Assembly (NCBI GenBank): GCA_028679075.1
Contig: JAJRCF010000027.1
Location: 1 to 36,056 of the forward strand
Direction: 5' to 3'
DNA length: 36,056 bases
Source of the DNA: Methanoregula sp.
GTDB taxonomy: Archaea > Halobacteriota > Methanomicrobia > Methanomicrobiales > Methanospirillaceae
The notes below the pieces were generated by a model. The model was not told the origin of the DNA. It worked only from the letters and a program-made list of their open reading frames with translations, and searched no databases. Position numbers and translations under genes: made by a program. Numbering within the stretch: the stretch's first letter is position 1; each line of letters opens with the position of its first letter. Positions 17,097 to 24,836 of the stretch are shown in pieces.

Positions 17097-17795
17097 TTAA
17101 AGACCCGCCCGGTTTTTCTGCGTGGTGTACCGGGACCACACGATGCCATTTGCCAGGACTTTCGTACTCTGGTGCGTGAGGGGGACCTGCAGCTCAGGGA
17201 TACCGGCATTCAGCGGGTCGCAGAGGGAAGGGGAGGCCTTTCCCCCGGCGATAAACGGGTGGATGAGGACGCTCACCTCGTCCACGAGCCCGGCATGCAG
17301 CAGCACGCTGTTGAGCGTCCCGCCGCTGTCAATCCGCAGGACCTTCACGGTATACTTTTCGTATAATGTCTCAAGAGCCGCCCGCATGTCGATGTGGTCC
17401 TCCCCTGCAATGATAACCCCAATCCGCCGCTCCTTCAGGTAATCGAGATACTCCCCGGGGGTTGACGAAGAACAGAGGGCGAGGACGTCACGCATATAGG
17501 GCCACTTCCGGATGGCGTCCCAGCAGCGTACCCTCCCCCAGCTGTCGGCGATAACGAGCAGCGGGCGGGGATCGCTTTTGGCATCTGCCGGCGGGGTGAA
17601 CATCTCCTCGTGCTCCGGGGGGACTTCCAGCGCAGGATTCTCACGGACCGCTGCAAGGACCGTTTCGCTTCCGAAGAGGATCGCGTCAGGGTTCCATTGT
17701 GCCGCCAGCGCATAGTACAGTTCGAGGTCGGCAGGGAAATTCGTGATACGGCCGTCAAGGCTCGTGGCCGTGTGGAGGATGACTTTTGGTAACAT
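17097..17795 (-). CDS. RibD C-terminal-like reductase
   Basis: A 232-residue protein with the fold of the reductase domain of RibD / dihydrofolate reductase relatives. The N-terminal VILHTATSLDGRIT is the usual start of this domain; DAILFGSETVLAAV (NADPH-loop region), LRIDSGGTLNSVLL and the terminal LVDEVSVLIHPFIAGGKASPSL complete the pattern. In archaea such enzymes reduce the ribosylaminopyrimidine intermediate of riboflavin and F420 precursor synthesis, but the family has many paralogs and no riboflavin genes are adjacent, so the substrate is uncertain. Confidence 0.85.
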   Translation of the reverse strand: MLPKVILHTATSLDGRITNFPADLELYYALAAQWNPDAILFGSETVLAAVRENPALEVPPEHEEMFTPPADAKSDPRPLLVIADSWGRVRCWDAIRKWPYMRDVLALCSSSTPGEYLDYLKERRIGVIIAGEDHIDMRAALETLYEKYTVKVLRIDSGGTLNSVLLHAGLVDEVSVLIHPFIAGGKASPSLCDPLNAGIPELQVPLTHQSTKVLANGIVWSRYTTQKNRAGL

Positions 17796-17900
17796 ATCCG
17801 GCTCCTGAATAAACGAGGCGCCCCCGGGTTATAAGGTGGGGCTGCGCGGGGTGAAACTGGCAATGGTGCCCGCATCGCGGTTATTCCACAAAATATATAT

Positions 17901-17922
17901 TGTCAACATTCAAATGTTGACA
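17901..17922. promoter_or_regulatory. Operator 1 (class A palindrome)
   Basis: Perfect inverted repeat TGTCAACATT - CA - AATGTTGACA preceded by a TATA box (atatatat, 17893-17900). It is near-identical to the operator before regulator 1 at 19093. Bases 17873-17965 as a block resemble 19066-19158. Confidence 0.85.
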
Positions 17923-17923
17923 C

Positions 17924-17969
17924 ATACTCCTGGCAACCTGCGACAAACAGTCCGGGTTCCGGGCACGTA
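17924..17969 (+). pseudogene. Decayed 5' remnant of an HTH regulator gene
   Basis: These ~46 bases align with the first codons of regulator 1 (19116 onward), with about three quarters of positions identical by eye (shared CAAACAGTCCGGGTTC versus CAAGCAGTTCGGGTTC). The start ATG has become ATA and the homology stops after about 15 codons. The former regulator promoter therefore now drives a longer leader ending at the DUF3821-type gene. Confidence 0.7.
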
Positions 17970-18008
17970 CTGCCTTGCAGGAGAGAGAAAAAGGTTTGGT
18001 GAATATTT

Positions 18009-19037
18009 GTGGAAAAAAAACTGTTTGTTCTTGGAGTATTTTGCCTGTGCATGGTGATTGCCATAGTTCCGGTAGCAGGGTCTGCCGGGGGGAGCCCGGC
18101 AGCATCCGGAGGCGATGCTCCCGTAACCATAACCCCGCTCGTGAATCTGCGATATATCATTGGTGAGGATACCATCACGTTCTCCGGTACCAACACCGAT
18201 TCTGGTACAACGTATCTCTTCCTATCCGGGCCCAACCTGGATATAAATGGTTCACAGATCCAAAAGGACTGGCCGGGCAAGTATCCGGTTACGGACGGGG
18301 ATGTATCCACGTTCATGGCAGTCAGTGTCGGGCCGGATAACACGTGGTCCTACACGTGGGACACGCATAATGTTGCCATTGATTCCGGGACGTACACGGT
18401 CTATGCAGCCAGTACGCCCCGGGATATCCCTCATATCAATAGTTCGCATTTCACCAGGATATCGTTCCTCATGCTTCCACCGAAAGACAGGAACATGCCA
18501 ATAGTAAAAATAGCCCCCCTTGTAAATCCCAGATATTTCATTGGGGAGGATACCATCACGTTCTCCGGTATCAATACCGCTTCCAATACAACGTATCTCA
18601 TCCTTTCCGGACCCAACCTGGACATAAACGGTTCACAGATCCAGAAGGACCGTCCGCGTGAGTATCCTGTTACTGACGGCGATGCATCCACGTTCATGGC
18701 AGTCAGTGTCGGGCCGGATAACACATGGTCCTACACGTGGGACACGCATAATGTTGCCATTGATTCCGGGTTGTACATGGTCTATGCAGCCAGTACGCCC
18801 CGGGATATCCCTCATATCAACAGTACGCATTCTAACATGATATCGTTCATCATGCGCCCGCCAAAAGACATGGTCCCTCCGACAGAAGCAGTAACCCGAT
18901 CCAGTGAAAGCGTTCCCGGAATGCAGGACCAGGTTGCCGGAACACAGAACCAGTCGGTTGCCGGACAAACCAAGAGTGGGGCAGAAACGGGCAATCTGCT
19001 GGACCAGGCATGGGGTTTCCTGTCAGGGATTTTCTAA
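18009..19037 (+). CDS. Secreted DUF3821-type surface protein with two repeats
   Basis: A 342-residue exported protein. GTG start at 18009 with a GGTGA ribosome site seven bases upstream; signal peptide MEKKLFVLGVFCLCMVIAIV then PVAGSA. Two tandem beta-rich units of about 127 residues (381-bp period) follow, each with IGEDTITFSGxNT, TTYLxLSGPNLDINGSQIQ and NTWSYTWDTHNVAIDSG; these resemble DUF3821 modules of Methanomicrobiales. A Gln/Gly/Ser-rich tail ends GFLSGIF without a clear membrane anchor. Unlike the other two island copies it no longer starts at the operator but uses a leader made from a regulator remnant. Confidence 0.8.
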   Translation: MEKKLFVLGVFCLCMVIAIVPVAGSAGGSPAASGGDAPVTITPLVNLRYIIGEDTITFSGTNTDSGTTYLFLSGPNLDINGSQIQKDWPGKYPVTDGDVSTFMAVSVGPDNTWSYTWDTHNVAIDSGTYTVYAASTPRDIPHINSSHFTRISFLMLPPKDRNMPIVKIAPLVNPRYFIGEDTITFSGINTASNTTYLILSGPNLDINGSQIQKDRPREYPVTDGDASTFMAVSVGPDNTWSYTWDTHNVAIDSGLYMVYAASTPRDIPHINSTHSNMISFIMRPPKDMVPPTEAVTRSSESVPGMQDQVAGTQNQSVAGQTKSGAETGNLLDQAWGFLSGIF

Positions 19038-19048
19038 AGAAGATCATC

Positions 19049-19057
19049 TTTTTTTTT
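19049..19057 (+). terminator. Oligo-T terminator after DUF3821 protein 1
   Basis: Nine Ts 12 bases after the stop codon, just upstream of the next promoter. Confidence 0.55.
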
Positions 19058-19084
19058 AAGACCGCATTGCGGCTATTCCAAAAA

Positions 19085-19114
19085 ACTTATATTGTCAACA
19101 TTCCAATGTTGACA
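19085..19114 (+). promoter_or_regulatory. Promoter and operator 2 (class A) of regulator 1
   Basis: TATA box TTATATTG (19088-19094) runs into the perfect palindrome TGTCAACATT - CC - AATGTTGACA (19093-19114). The ATG at 19116 starts two bases later, 23 bases from the palindrome's first base, and no ribosome site exists, so the transcript is likely leaderless. A protein on the palindrome would cover the region from TATA box to transcription start. Confidence 0.85.
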
Positions 19115-19115
19115 T

Positions 19116-19565
19116 ATGTTCCTGACAACGAACGACAAGCAGTTCGGGTTCTGGGTGCGGCGCCGGAACGGGGAATCCAACATCGGGATTGCCACCCGCT
19201 TCGGTATCTCCCGCCAGGCCGTGTCACGGGCACTCCTCCTCATGGACGAGAAGATCGAGAGCACGCTCCGGGAAATGGCACAGGCAAACCAGATCTCGGT
19301 TGGGAAGATCAACGCGGAGCGGGGCGTCCTTCTCGGCCGGTCAATCCCGTTCCAGACTGCTGCGATCATCTTCGTCTCGGAAAAACACGGCGTACAGGTC
19401 TGGTACGAGCACGACGGCGACTGCGGGACCTGCCAGCGGTACACCGAATGCATCGAGCTGCTCTGGGACTATGCCACCGAGCTCGGGGTAAAGATCGAGA
19501 AGACCGCCGACCCGACGAAGATGGCCGAGGAATTATTTGCAAAAGTCAAGGCGATGATGAGATGA
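19116..19565 (+). CDS. HTH transcriptional regulator 1 of the tag island
   Basis: A 149-residue DNA-binding protein. N-terminal helix-turn-helix (about 10-45) with IATRFGISRQAVSRALLLMD, vaguely like archaeal Tfx or sigma region 4 helices; then a helical linker and an alpha/beta C-terminal domain with RSIPFQTAAIIFVSEKHG. The run EHDGDCGTCQRYTEC gives His-x3-Cys-x2-Cys-x5-Cys, a possible metal or redox site conserved in the two paralogs at 23329 and 29774. It starts directly at its own operator, implying autoregulation, and its stop overlaps the first tagged gene (ATGA). Confidence 0.85.
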   Translation: MFLTTNDKQFGFWVRRRNGESNIGIATRFGISRQAVSRALLLMDEKIESTLREMAQANQISVGKINAERGVLLGRSIPFQTAAIIFVSEKHGVQVWYEHDGDCGTCQRYTECIELLWDYATELGVKIEKTADPTKMAEELFAKVKAMMR

Positions 19566-19984
19566 TGCGGGTTTCCGAAGTGATCCGGGGATGGCTGGGC
19601 TGGTGCCCGAATGCAAGCGCGGTAAGACGAATACCGCCAAGGACACGACCGGTTGACGAGGAACCTTCCGACAGTCCCGGCGGTGGGGATGGAACTCATG
19701 CTATCAATCCATTCGCCCGTCATGGGGCATTGATTGTCGCCCTGACAAACGCTGCCTGCCTTCTGGTTCTGGTCGCCGTCCTGAAAAAAGTCCTTCTTAT
19801 ACCTGTTGAACAACTCAGCCAGGACCTCGTGATCTGGATTATCATATATTCGGGTCTGGTAGTCACTTACCCGACATTCATCGATAAGGGAAAGACCGAT
19901 ACATCCCCTCTCCGGCCTGCGATATGGTGTATTGTGACGATCTCCGTCACCCTTGCGATCATCGGCCTCAATATGTTCTGGTGA
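19562..19984 (+). CDS. Tagged small membrane protein, GWCPN type, three helices
   Basis: A 140-residue protein coupled to regulator 1 by an ATGA overlap (a second ATG at 19565 is also possible). The N-terminal tag MMRVSEVIRGWLGWCPN places Cys15; a polar linker with SDSPGGGDG follows, then three hydrophobic helices (about 55-74, 88-106, 120-139). The membrane part matches no family I know. The tag start resembles what I recall for Methanosarcina DUF1673 proteins, which should be checked. First of five GWCP-type genes in this operon. Confidence 0.82.
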   Translation: MMRVSEVIRGWLGWCPNASAVRRIPPRTRPVDEEPSDSPGGGDGTHAINPFARHGALIVALTNAACLLVLVAVLKKVLLIPVEQLSQDLVIWIIIYSGLVVTYPTFIDKGKTDTSPLRPAIWCIVTISVTLAIIGLNMFW

Positions 19985-19990
19985 TGACCC

Positions 19991-20317
19991 ATGCAGACAG
20001 ATAACATCAGATTCGAGAAGATATCAGTACTCATCCACCAGCGGCTCAGCTGGTGCCCGAACGCACATGCATTGAAGGTTCCGGAACCCGGTATCAGGAC
20101 CGGGATGGACCAAACGGGAATTTCCGATCCAGACCCCCGCCCCGGCACATCCGCGTCTGCCCTCGCAGTACCTCACTGGATGACCACAGCAGCACTGGTG
20201 ATTCTCTTTGCCACGTTCTTTGTAGGCGGGAACATCTGGTGGCCGGTCTTTGTCGGGGCGGTCCTGATCGTCTGCCTTGCGTATTGGTACTATCGTCACA
20301 TCCGGAAGGTGCGGTGA
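19991..20317 (+). CDS. Tagged two-helix membrane protein, SWCPN type
   Basis: A 108-residue protein starting at ATG 19991, six bases after the previous stop. The tag lies slightly further in (HQRLSWCPNAHAL, Cys22) and has Ser where the others have Gly. A variable linker (about 28-60) leads to two hydrophobic helices (about 63-80 and 84-101) and a basic end, YYRHIRKVR, suggesting a cytoplasmic C-terminus. No family recognised; the next gene starts one base after its stop. Confidence 0.78.
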   Translation: MQTDNIRFEKISVLIHQRLSWCPNAHALKVPEPGIRTGMDQTGISDPDPRPGTSASALAVPHWMTTAALVILFATFFVGGNIWWPVFVGAVLIVCLAYWYYRHIRKVR

Positions 20318-20318
20318 C

Positions 20319-21125
20319 ATGGCACAGATTGCCGCACTTGTCTGGGACGCCATGGGCTGGTGCCCGATGCAGGCTGCCATCCGCTATCCCCCGAAGGGAT
20401 CGCAGGGAGAACTCCGCCAGAGAGACAGCGCAGGTGACGGGAGCCCGGTTGCCCGCCGGTCAGCAATGTTCATGCGCCTGTCATGGGGGGTCGTCATCCT
20501 CTCGTGGGTGATCGCTTTCCTCGCATTGCCGTATCTCCCGGAGGTCATCCCGGTCCACTGGGGCCTGCACGGAGAGGCCAACGGGTTCGCGAACCGGCTT
20601 TCCGGTACATTCGGGCTGCCGGGAATCATGACGCTTATCATGGTCCTCCTGCTGGTGCTGCCCCGGTATAATTCCGTGAAGTTCTCGCTTACCGCATTCC
20701 AGGACATCTATGCCATCATCATCTTTGCAACTATCGCGATGTTCTTCTGCATTGAGGTCCTCGCGCTCCTGATCGCTGCTGGTATTGACCTGCCCGTTGT
20801 CATTATCATGCCGATGCTCATCGGGGTCCTCTTCATCGTGATGGGAGCCCTGATGCCCCATATCGGGCGGAATACAACGATGGGGATCCGCCTGCCGTGG
20901 ACACTTGAAAGCGAGGAGGTCTGGAAGAAGACCCACGAGCACGGCGGGCCGGTCTTCGCCGGTGCCGGAGTTCTTGTCGTGCTCGGGAGCCTTGTTGCCG
21001 GCATGTGGGCAATGGCCCTGATGCTCGTGATCATCCTTGGTGTCACCGTCTATATCGTGGTCTGGTCGTACCGGCTGGCAAAGGAAGGAACGGGAATGGA
21101 GATGAAACAATGTTTGCAAAACTGA
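20319..21125 (+). CDS. Tagged SdpI/DUF1648-family membrane protein
   Basis: A 268-residue protein beginning MAQIAALVWDAMGWCPM, so Cys15 of the tag precedes a quite different body: an SdpI-like protein. Marks are the DUF1648 segment IPVHWGLHGEANGFANR (about 77-93) and the C-terminal GIRLPWTLESEEVWKKTH, both characteristic of Bacillus SdpI, the immunity protein that senses toxin SDP and releases a repressor. About six to seven membrane helices. SdpI homologs are widespread without known toxins, so the immunity role is not implied. It overlaps the next gene by 16 bases. Confidence 0.88.
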   Translation: MAQIAALVWDAMGWCPMQAAIRYPPKGSQGELRQRDSAGDGSPVARRSAMFMRLSWGVVILSWVIAFLALPYLPEVIPVHWGLHGEANGFANRLSGTFGLPGIMTLIMVLLLVLPRYNSVKFSLTAFQDIYAIIIFATIAMFFCIEVLALLIAAGIDLPVVIIMPMLIGVLFIVMGALMPHIGRNTTMGIRLPWTLESEEVWKKTHEHGGPVFAGAGVLVVLGSLVAGMWAMALMLVIILGVTVYIVVWSYRLAKEGTGMEMKQCLQN

Positions 21126-22114
21126 ATGAAATTATCCGGCACCACTTCGGCTGGTGCCCGAATGCAGGAACAATCCGTACCGCACCGCCGGGTATCGCAA
21201 CACCACCGGTGACCATCAATCCGGCACAGCCGGATGGTGGTGCCGGGGGGCCGGGGCGGCTTGACCGCAGCTTTACCCTGGCAACGGGAAGTATCAGGAT
21301 CCTCTTTTTGAACAAGCGGCTGCTCTGGTTCTCGTTCCTGACCGGCCTTGTACTGCTGTTCAGCTTCATCACCACGTTTGGCATCCAGGCCCTTTCCGGG
21401 ATCTCCCCGCTCGCGGGAACCGGTCTTGTTACCGTACCTGATACTCCCCTGCTTGTCCAGGGATCCCCAACCTGGCTTGCGCTGACTTTTGTGTTCCAGC
21501 TGGTTGCCATATTCGGCACGGTATTCCTGCTGGCCGGCCTTATCACCTGCGTCTCCCGCCTCTTTTCCGGCCAGACTGCAACCCTTGGCGAAGGCCTGTC
21601 CCACGCGAAGAATCACGCGGGGTCCATAGCCGGCTGGGCTGCGATTATGGCAGTTGCAGGCACTGAACAGCAGTTCATCACGGCCCTCTATCCGGGAGAC
21701 CTGCTTCTTGTATTCATTTCCATGGCTGTCATCTGTATCTTTGGATTTATGACATCATTTATCATCCCCCTCATGGTCCTCGAAGACAGGAGCCTGATCA
21801 GTGCGATCACGGGATCCGTATCCATCTTCCGGCGGACATGGGCCGAGATACTTCTCTGTATGTTCACCCTCTGGTTGTTTGCGTTTGTCATTGCATTCCT
21901 CGCCCTCATCCCCACCGTTGCTATCGGGTTCCCCTCAGGCAGCACAGGACTCCTCGGCATCACCATGGGCATCTACCTGGTTATCCTTATGGTCCTGGTC
22001 ATGATCGGTACGACACTGATGGGCATCGTGCTCGTCGGCCTGTATACCTATGGAAAGACCGGTCGGCTGCCGGAGATGTTTGAAGGAAAGAGGGGGGGCG
22101 TGGCACCTGTATGA
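21110..22114 (+). CDS. Tagged DUF6159-like membrane protein, GWCPN type
   Basis: A 334-residue protein starting at ATG 21110 within the end of the SdpI-like gene. Tag MFAKLNEIIRHHFGWCPN (Cys16), a linker ending PDGGAGGPGRL (about 41-51), then a six-helix domain similar to the untagged protein at 12593: NKRLLWFSFLTGLV, GEGLSHAKNHAGSIAGW, IIPLMVLEDRSLISAITGS, FRRTWAE and LYTYGKTGRLP. It is the island member closest in motif to that plain paralog. Function unknown; next gene overlaps by ATGA. Confidence 0.85.
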   Translation: MFAKLNEIIRHHFGWCPNAGTIRTAPPGIATPPVTINPAQPDGGAGGPGRLDRSFTLATGSIRILFLNKRLLWFSFLTGLVLLFSFITTFGIQALSGISPLAGTGLVTVPDTPLLVQGSPTWLALTFVFQLVAIFGTVFLLAGLITCVSRLFSGQTATLGEGLSHAKNHAGSIAGWAAIMAVAGTEQQFITALYPGDLLLVFISMAVICIFGFMTSFIIPLMVLEDRSLISAITGSVSIFRRTWAEILLCMFTLWLFAFVIAFLALIPTVAIGFPSGSTGLLGITMGIYLVILMVLVMIGTTLMGIVLVGLYTYGKTGRLPEMFEGKRGGVAPV

Positions 22115-23193
22115 CATTACTACGCGTTTCGGAGATCATTTACGAGTGGACCGGCTGGTGCCCGAACTCCCCGGTCCTGCGTTCGGCCCCGGCCGTTCTC
22201 ATGGTCCCACCTGAAACAATGCATGCCGACCGGCCTGATGGCAGCGGACCCGCCGGCCGATCCGGCAGCATCAGGCTTGGAACCCATATTGCTGTCGGCA
22301 GCCTGAAGGAGATAGTCCGGAACCGGTACCTGCTCGGTCTCTCGCTCCTCTCCGGGCTCGCGATGTTCTTCCTGATCGTGGCAAAAATGTGGGATGTCCA
22401 GCATTTTCACGACACCCTGCCATTTCTCGTCACCATCTCATCCGGCAGTACGTCCATTGTATTTGACCCGTGGCTCTTTGTCGTCGAGCTGATCTGCCTG
22501 TCCTGCTTCATCTTCGTACTGGCAGATATGGTCCTTCACCGGAACGGGGACCGGGAAAATACCCCTGTTATGATCCAGAAGGGATTTGCCGGGACCGTCG
22601 CTTATGCCGCTCCGCTTGCCCTCCTTTCCAATGGAATGGCGCTTATCGCGACCATGGGATTTGAGATTTTCTACAAGGGCGAGTTTTTCACGGATATGAT
22701 TGTGGGTCAGATCCTTGCGCCCTTCTGGATTCCCAACGCCTATATCCCGTACGGGGACGTTGTGGCGTTCTATATCACATTCATCCTCCTGTTCATCAAC
22801 ATCATCCTGTTCCTCGCCGCACTCTGGCTGGTACCGGCCATCGTGCTGAAGTTGAGGGCAGGGGTCCCTGGTCACGGGGGATCGATGGCCCTCATACAGA
22901 AGACCTGGCGGGAGGTACTTGGCTGTATTCTTGTCGGCGGGACAATCGTCATCGGGGTCATTGCCGTCGCGTTCGCGGTCAGCCAGTTGCCCTATATGCT
23001 CCATTATGAGAATGACCCCACCGCCAGCGGACATCCGTTCATAATGGTCGTCTATTACGGGTTCATCCTTGCCTGCATGGTCCTGATGGCGGCGGGTTTT
23101 ACCGCAGCGGGTGTTGCGGTTGAAGAGCTCAACCGTATCCAGACGGGCAACGGGGCATCCGGTAATACCGGGGGAAACCGGGAAAATCGGTAA
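22111..23193 (+). CDS. Tagged DUF6159-like membrane protein, GWCPN type
   Basis: A 360-residue protein with tag MTLLRVSEIIYEWTGWCPN (Cys17), linker RPDGSGPAGRSG and a diverged DUF6159-like membrane body: RNRYLLGLSLLSGLAMF, a long central extracellular or periplasmic stretch, LWLVPAIVLKLRAG in place of the usual VVPLLVLE, and IQKTWREVLGCIL. About six helices. It is the last intact gene of the first operon and overlaps its predecessor by ATGA. Most similar in layout to the protein at 26191 (shared EALCLSSF-like and LVLHR segments). Confidence 0.83.
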   Translation: MTLLRVSEIIYEWTGWCPNSPVLRSAPAVLMVPPETMHADRPDGSGPAGRSGSIRLGTHIAVGSLKEIVRNRYLLGLSLLSGLAMFFLIVAKMWDVQHFHDTLPFLVTISSGSTSIVFDPWLFVVELICLSCFIFVLADMVLHRNGDRENTPVMIQKGFAGTVAYAAPLALLSNGMALIATMGFEIFYKGEFFTDMIVGQILAPFWIPNAYIPYGDVVAFYITFILLFINIILFLAALWLVPAIVLKLRAGVPGHGGSMALIQKTWREVLGCILVGGTIVIGVIAVAFAVSQLPYMLHYENDPTASGHPFIMVVYYGFILACMVLMAAGFTAAGVAVEELNRIQTGNGASGNTGGNRENR

Positions 23194-23201
23194 TACACCC
23201 T

Positions 23202-23262
23202 ATGATCCGGACTGCTGATATGATCCGGGGAGGGCTGAGGGTACCCGAACATCACATCCGGA
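23202..23262 (+). pseudogene. Remnant of a tagged gene's first codons
   Basis: Bases here align with the start of the gene at 19562: TGATCCGGGGAGGGCTGAGG versus TGATCCGGGGATGGCTGGGC, then GTACCCGAA versus TGCCCGAA. The tag Trp codon is changed and two bases are missing, so the Gly-Trp-Cys-Pro motif is destroyed and shifted. What remains runs into the promoter of regulator 2. It looks like a truncated sixth gene of operon 1. Confidence 0.65.
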
Positions 23263-23295
23263 ATACAGCACATTGTTGTTGTCGGGCACCCCACT

Positions 23296-23327
23296 ATTTT
23301 TATATTGTAAACATTCATACATTTACG
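23296..23327 (+). promoter_or_regulatory. Promoter and operator 3 (class B) of regulator 2
   Basis: TATA box TTTTATATTG (23297-23307) overlaps an imperfect palindrome with half-sites TGTAAA and TTTACG (23306-23327). The ATG of regulator 2 (23329) is 23 bases from its first base. No ribosome site, so probably leaderless. Confidence 0.8.
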
Positions 23328-23328
23328 T

Positions 23329-23778
23329 ATGTTCCTGCCAATGAACGAAAAACAGTTCGGGTTCTGGAAGATGCGTCGCAACGGAATGCAGAATGTCTCC
23401 ATTGCAAACGCGCTGGGCATAACACGGCAGGGGGTATCCCAGGCACTCCACGCAATAGACGAGAAGATCGAGGCCTCGCTCGTTGAAATGGCCCACGCAA
23501 ACCGGATCCAGGTTGACAAGATCGATGTGGAGAGAGGTGTCCTGTCCGGGCGTTCCATCCCGTTCCAGACCAATGCATATATTTTCGTCTCGGAGAAGCA
23601 TGGCATGCAGGTCTGGTACGAGCATGACGGCGACTGCGGGGCATGCGACGAATATACCCGGTGCATCGAGTTCATCTGGGACTTTGCATCCGAGCTCGGG
23701 ATCAAGATTGAGAAGACCGCCGACCCGACGAAGATGGCAGAGGAGCTGCTTGTAAAGATCCGGGAGAGCACCGCATGA
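23329..23778 (+). CDS. HTH transcriptional regulator 2 of the tag island
   Basis: A 149-residue paralog of the regulator at 19116. It begins MFLPMNEKQFGFWKMRRNG; the HTH has ITRQGVSQALHAIDEKIE, differing from regulator 1 at positions likely to contact DNA (TRQGVSQ rather than SRQAVSR). The C-terminal domain keeps RSIPFQTNAYIFVSEKHG and EHDGDCGACDEYTRC, the His-x3-Cys-x2-Cys-x5-Cys pattern. It reads from its own class B operator and overlaps the next gene by ATGA, heading a six-gene operon. Confidence 0.85.
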   Translation: MFLPMNEKQFGFWKMRRNGMQNVSIANALGITRQGVSQALHAIDEKIEASLVEMAHANRIQVDKIDVERGVLSGRSIPFQTNAYIFVSEKHGMQVWYEHDGDCGACDEYTRCIEFIWDFASELGIKIEKTADPTKMAEELLVKIRESTA

Positions 23779-24836
23779 ACCAGCATTCCCCGGATACACG
23801 AGGGTGGCTCGGCCTGTGCCGGAAACCACCAGGGATCAGTACATCATCGGCAGTGATGGTACTGGAACCTGAAACCACCTGCAAGAGCCTTCCTGATGGT
23901 GGGGCAGGGGGATCCGGAACGGTCGGGAGGGGAATCGCGGCGATCCAGTCCGCTGTAAAAATGTTGATCCAGAACCGACAGCTCCTCTGGTTCTCGTTCT
24001 TCACCGGTCTTGTGTCTGCCGGGATCTTCATCGCCCATTACATCATCCGGCTGCTGAGTGTGTACCCCTACAAAGCAATTGATCTTCCACGCTGGGTTGT
24101 CCTGACGTTTGCGACCGAACTTGCATCCGTCTTCTGCCTGTCAGTCCTGCTGGCGTGCCTTGTCCTGAGCCTGTCGCAGAAGGAAGGCAGCCCCGCATCA
24201 TTCCGGGAAGGGCTTACCCGGGCAAAGGAATACATCAGGCCTCTTGCGAACTGGTCAATAGTTTTGGCACTTGCCGGCATGCTGGCCTTTATCGTGTTCC
24301 TCTGTTTCACAATCTTCTTGTTCCCGGGAATAGTGAATCTGCAATCAGCCTTCAGCCAGTTTCCCTTCGGGTTCATCCTCGTGCAGGAGAACCACAATAT
24401 TGGCTCCATGGGGAATGGCACGTATGCAATCGCATACGGGCTCACCTATGCCCTGTTCCTTTCAGGTATCAACGTGCTCCTGTTTGTCCTGACCTTGTTT
24501 GTTGTTCCGCACCTCGTCCTTGAGAAGAAGAGCCTGAAGGAAGCGTTCCATGGATCGGTAGCCCTGATGAAGAACGTCTGGCGTGAAGTGGCAGTCTGCG
24601 TCCTGGTTCTTGGAATCGTCGTCTTCGCTGCCTTGCTTATGTCCTCTCTCTTCAAGACAGTATACGGGATTGTGGCACCGGGGATGTCTCTCTCATGGTA
24701 CCCGGGTGTTGAATGGATTGTAGCGGCCGTGGCCTACATGCTTGCCTTGTGCGCTCTTGCATGTATTGGGACAACGGTTGGCGGGATTGCATCTCTGGAC
24801 CTCTACACGCATGCAAAGAACAGGGAGAATGCCTGA
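23775..24836 (+). CDS. Tagged DUF6159-like membrane protein, GLCRK type
   Basis: A 353-residue protein with tag ending RGWLGLCRKPPG (Cys15), linker LPDGGAGGSGTVGRG (about 39-53) and a six-helix DUF6159-like body: QNRQLLWFSFFTGLVSA, LVLSLSQKEGSPASFREGL, TRAKEYIRPLANWS, VVPHLVLEKKSLKEAFHGS, LMKNVWREVAVCVL and GIASLDLYTHAKN. The early residues (MNQHSPDT) differ from the consensus, as if the first tag helix were altered. Directly coupled to regulator 2; the next gene starts at its stop (TGATG). Confidence 0.85.
   Translation: MNQHSPDTRGWLGLCRKPPGISTSSAVMVLEPETTCKSLPDGGAGGSGTVGRGIAAIQSAVKMLIQNRQLLWFSFFTGLVSAGIFIAHYIIRLLSVYPYKAIDLPRWVVLTFATELASVFCLSVLLACLVLSLSQKEGSPASFREGLTRAKEYIRPLANWSIVLALAGMLAFIVFLCFTIFLFPGIVNLQSAFSQFPFGFILVQENHNIGSMGNGTYAIAYGLTYALFLSGINVLLFVLTLFVVPHLVLEKKSLKEAFHGSVALMKNVWREVAVCVLVLGIVVFAALLMSSLFKTVYGIVAPGMSLSWYPGVEWIVAAVAYMLALCALACIGTTVGGIASLDLYTHAKNRENA

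Noticed and set aside
17836..18057. Plus-strand ORF of 73 residues across operator 1
   Set aside because: It is a frame shadow: its translation (YIVNI...) appears because the promoter block is homologous to that at 19066-19158.
23202..23486. Plus-strand ORF of 94 residues before and into regulator 2
   Set aside because: Only its first codons have meaning, as a tagged-gene remnant; the rest runs through the promoter and the regulator in the wrong frame.
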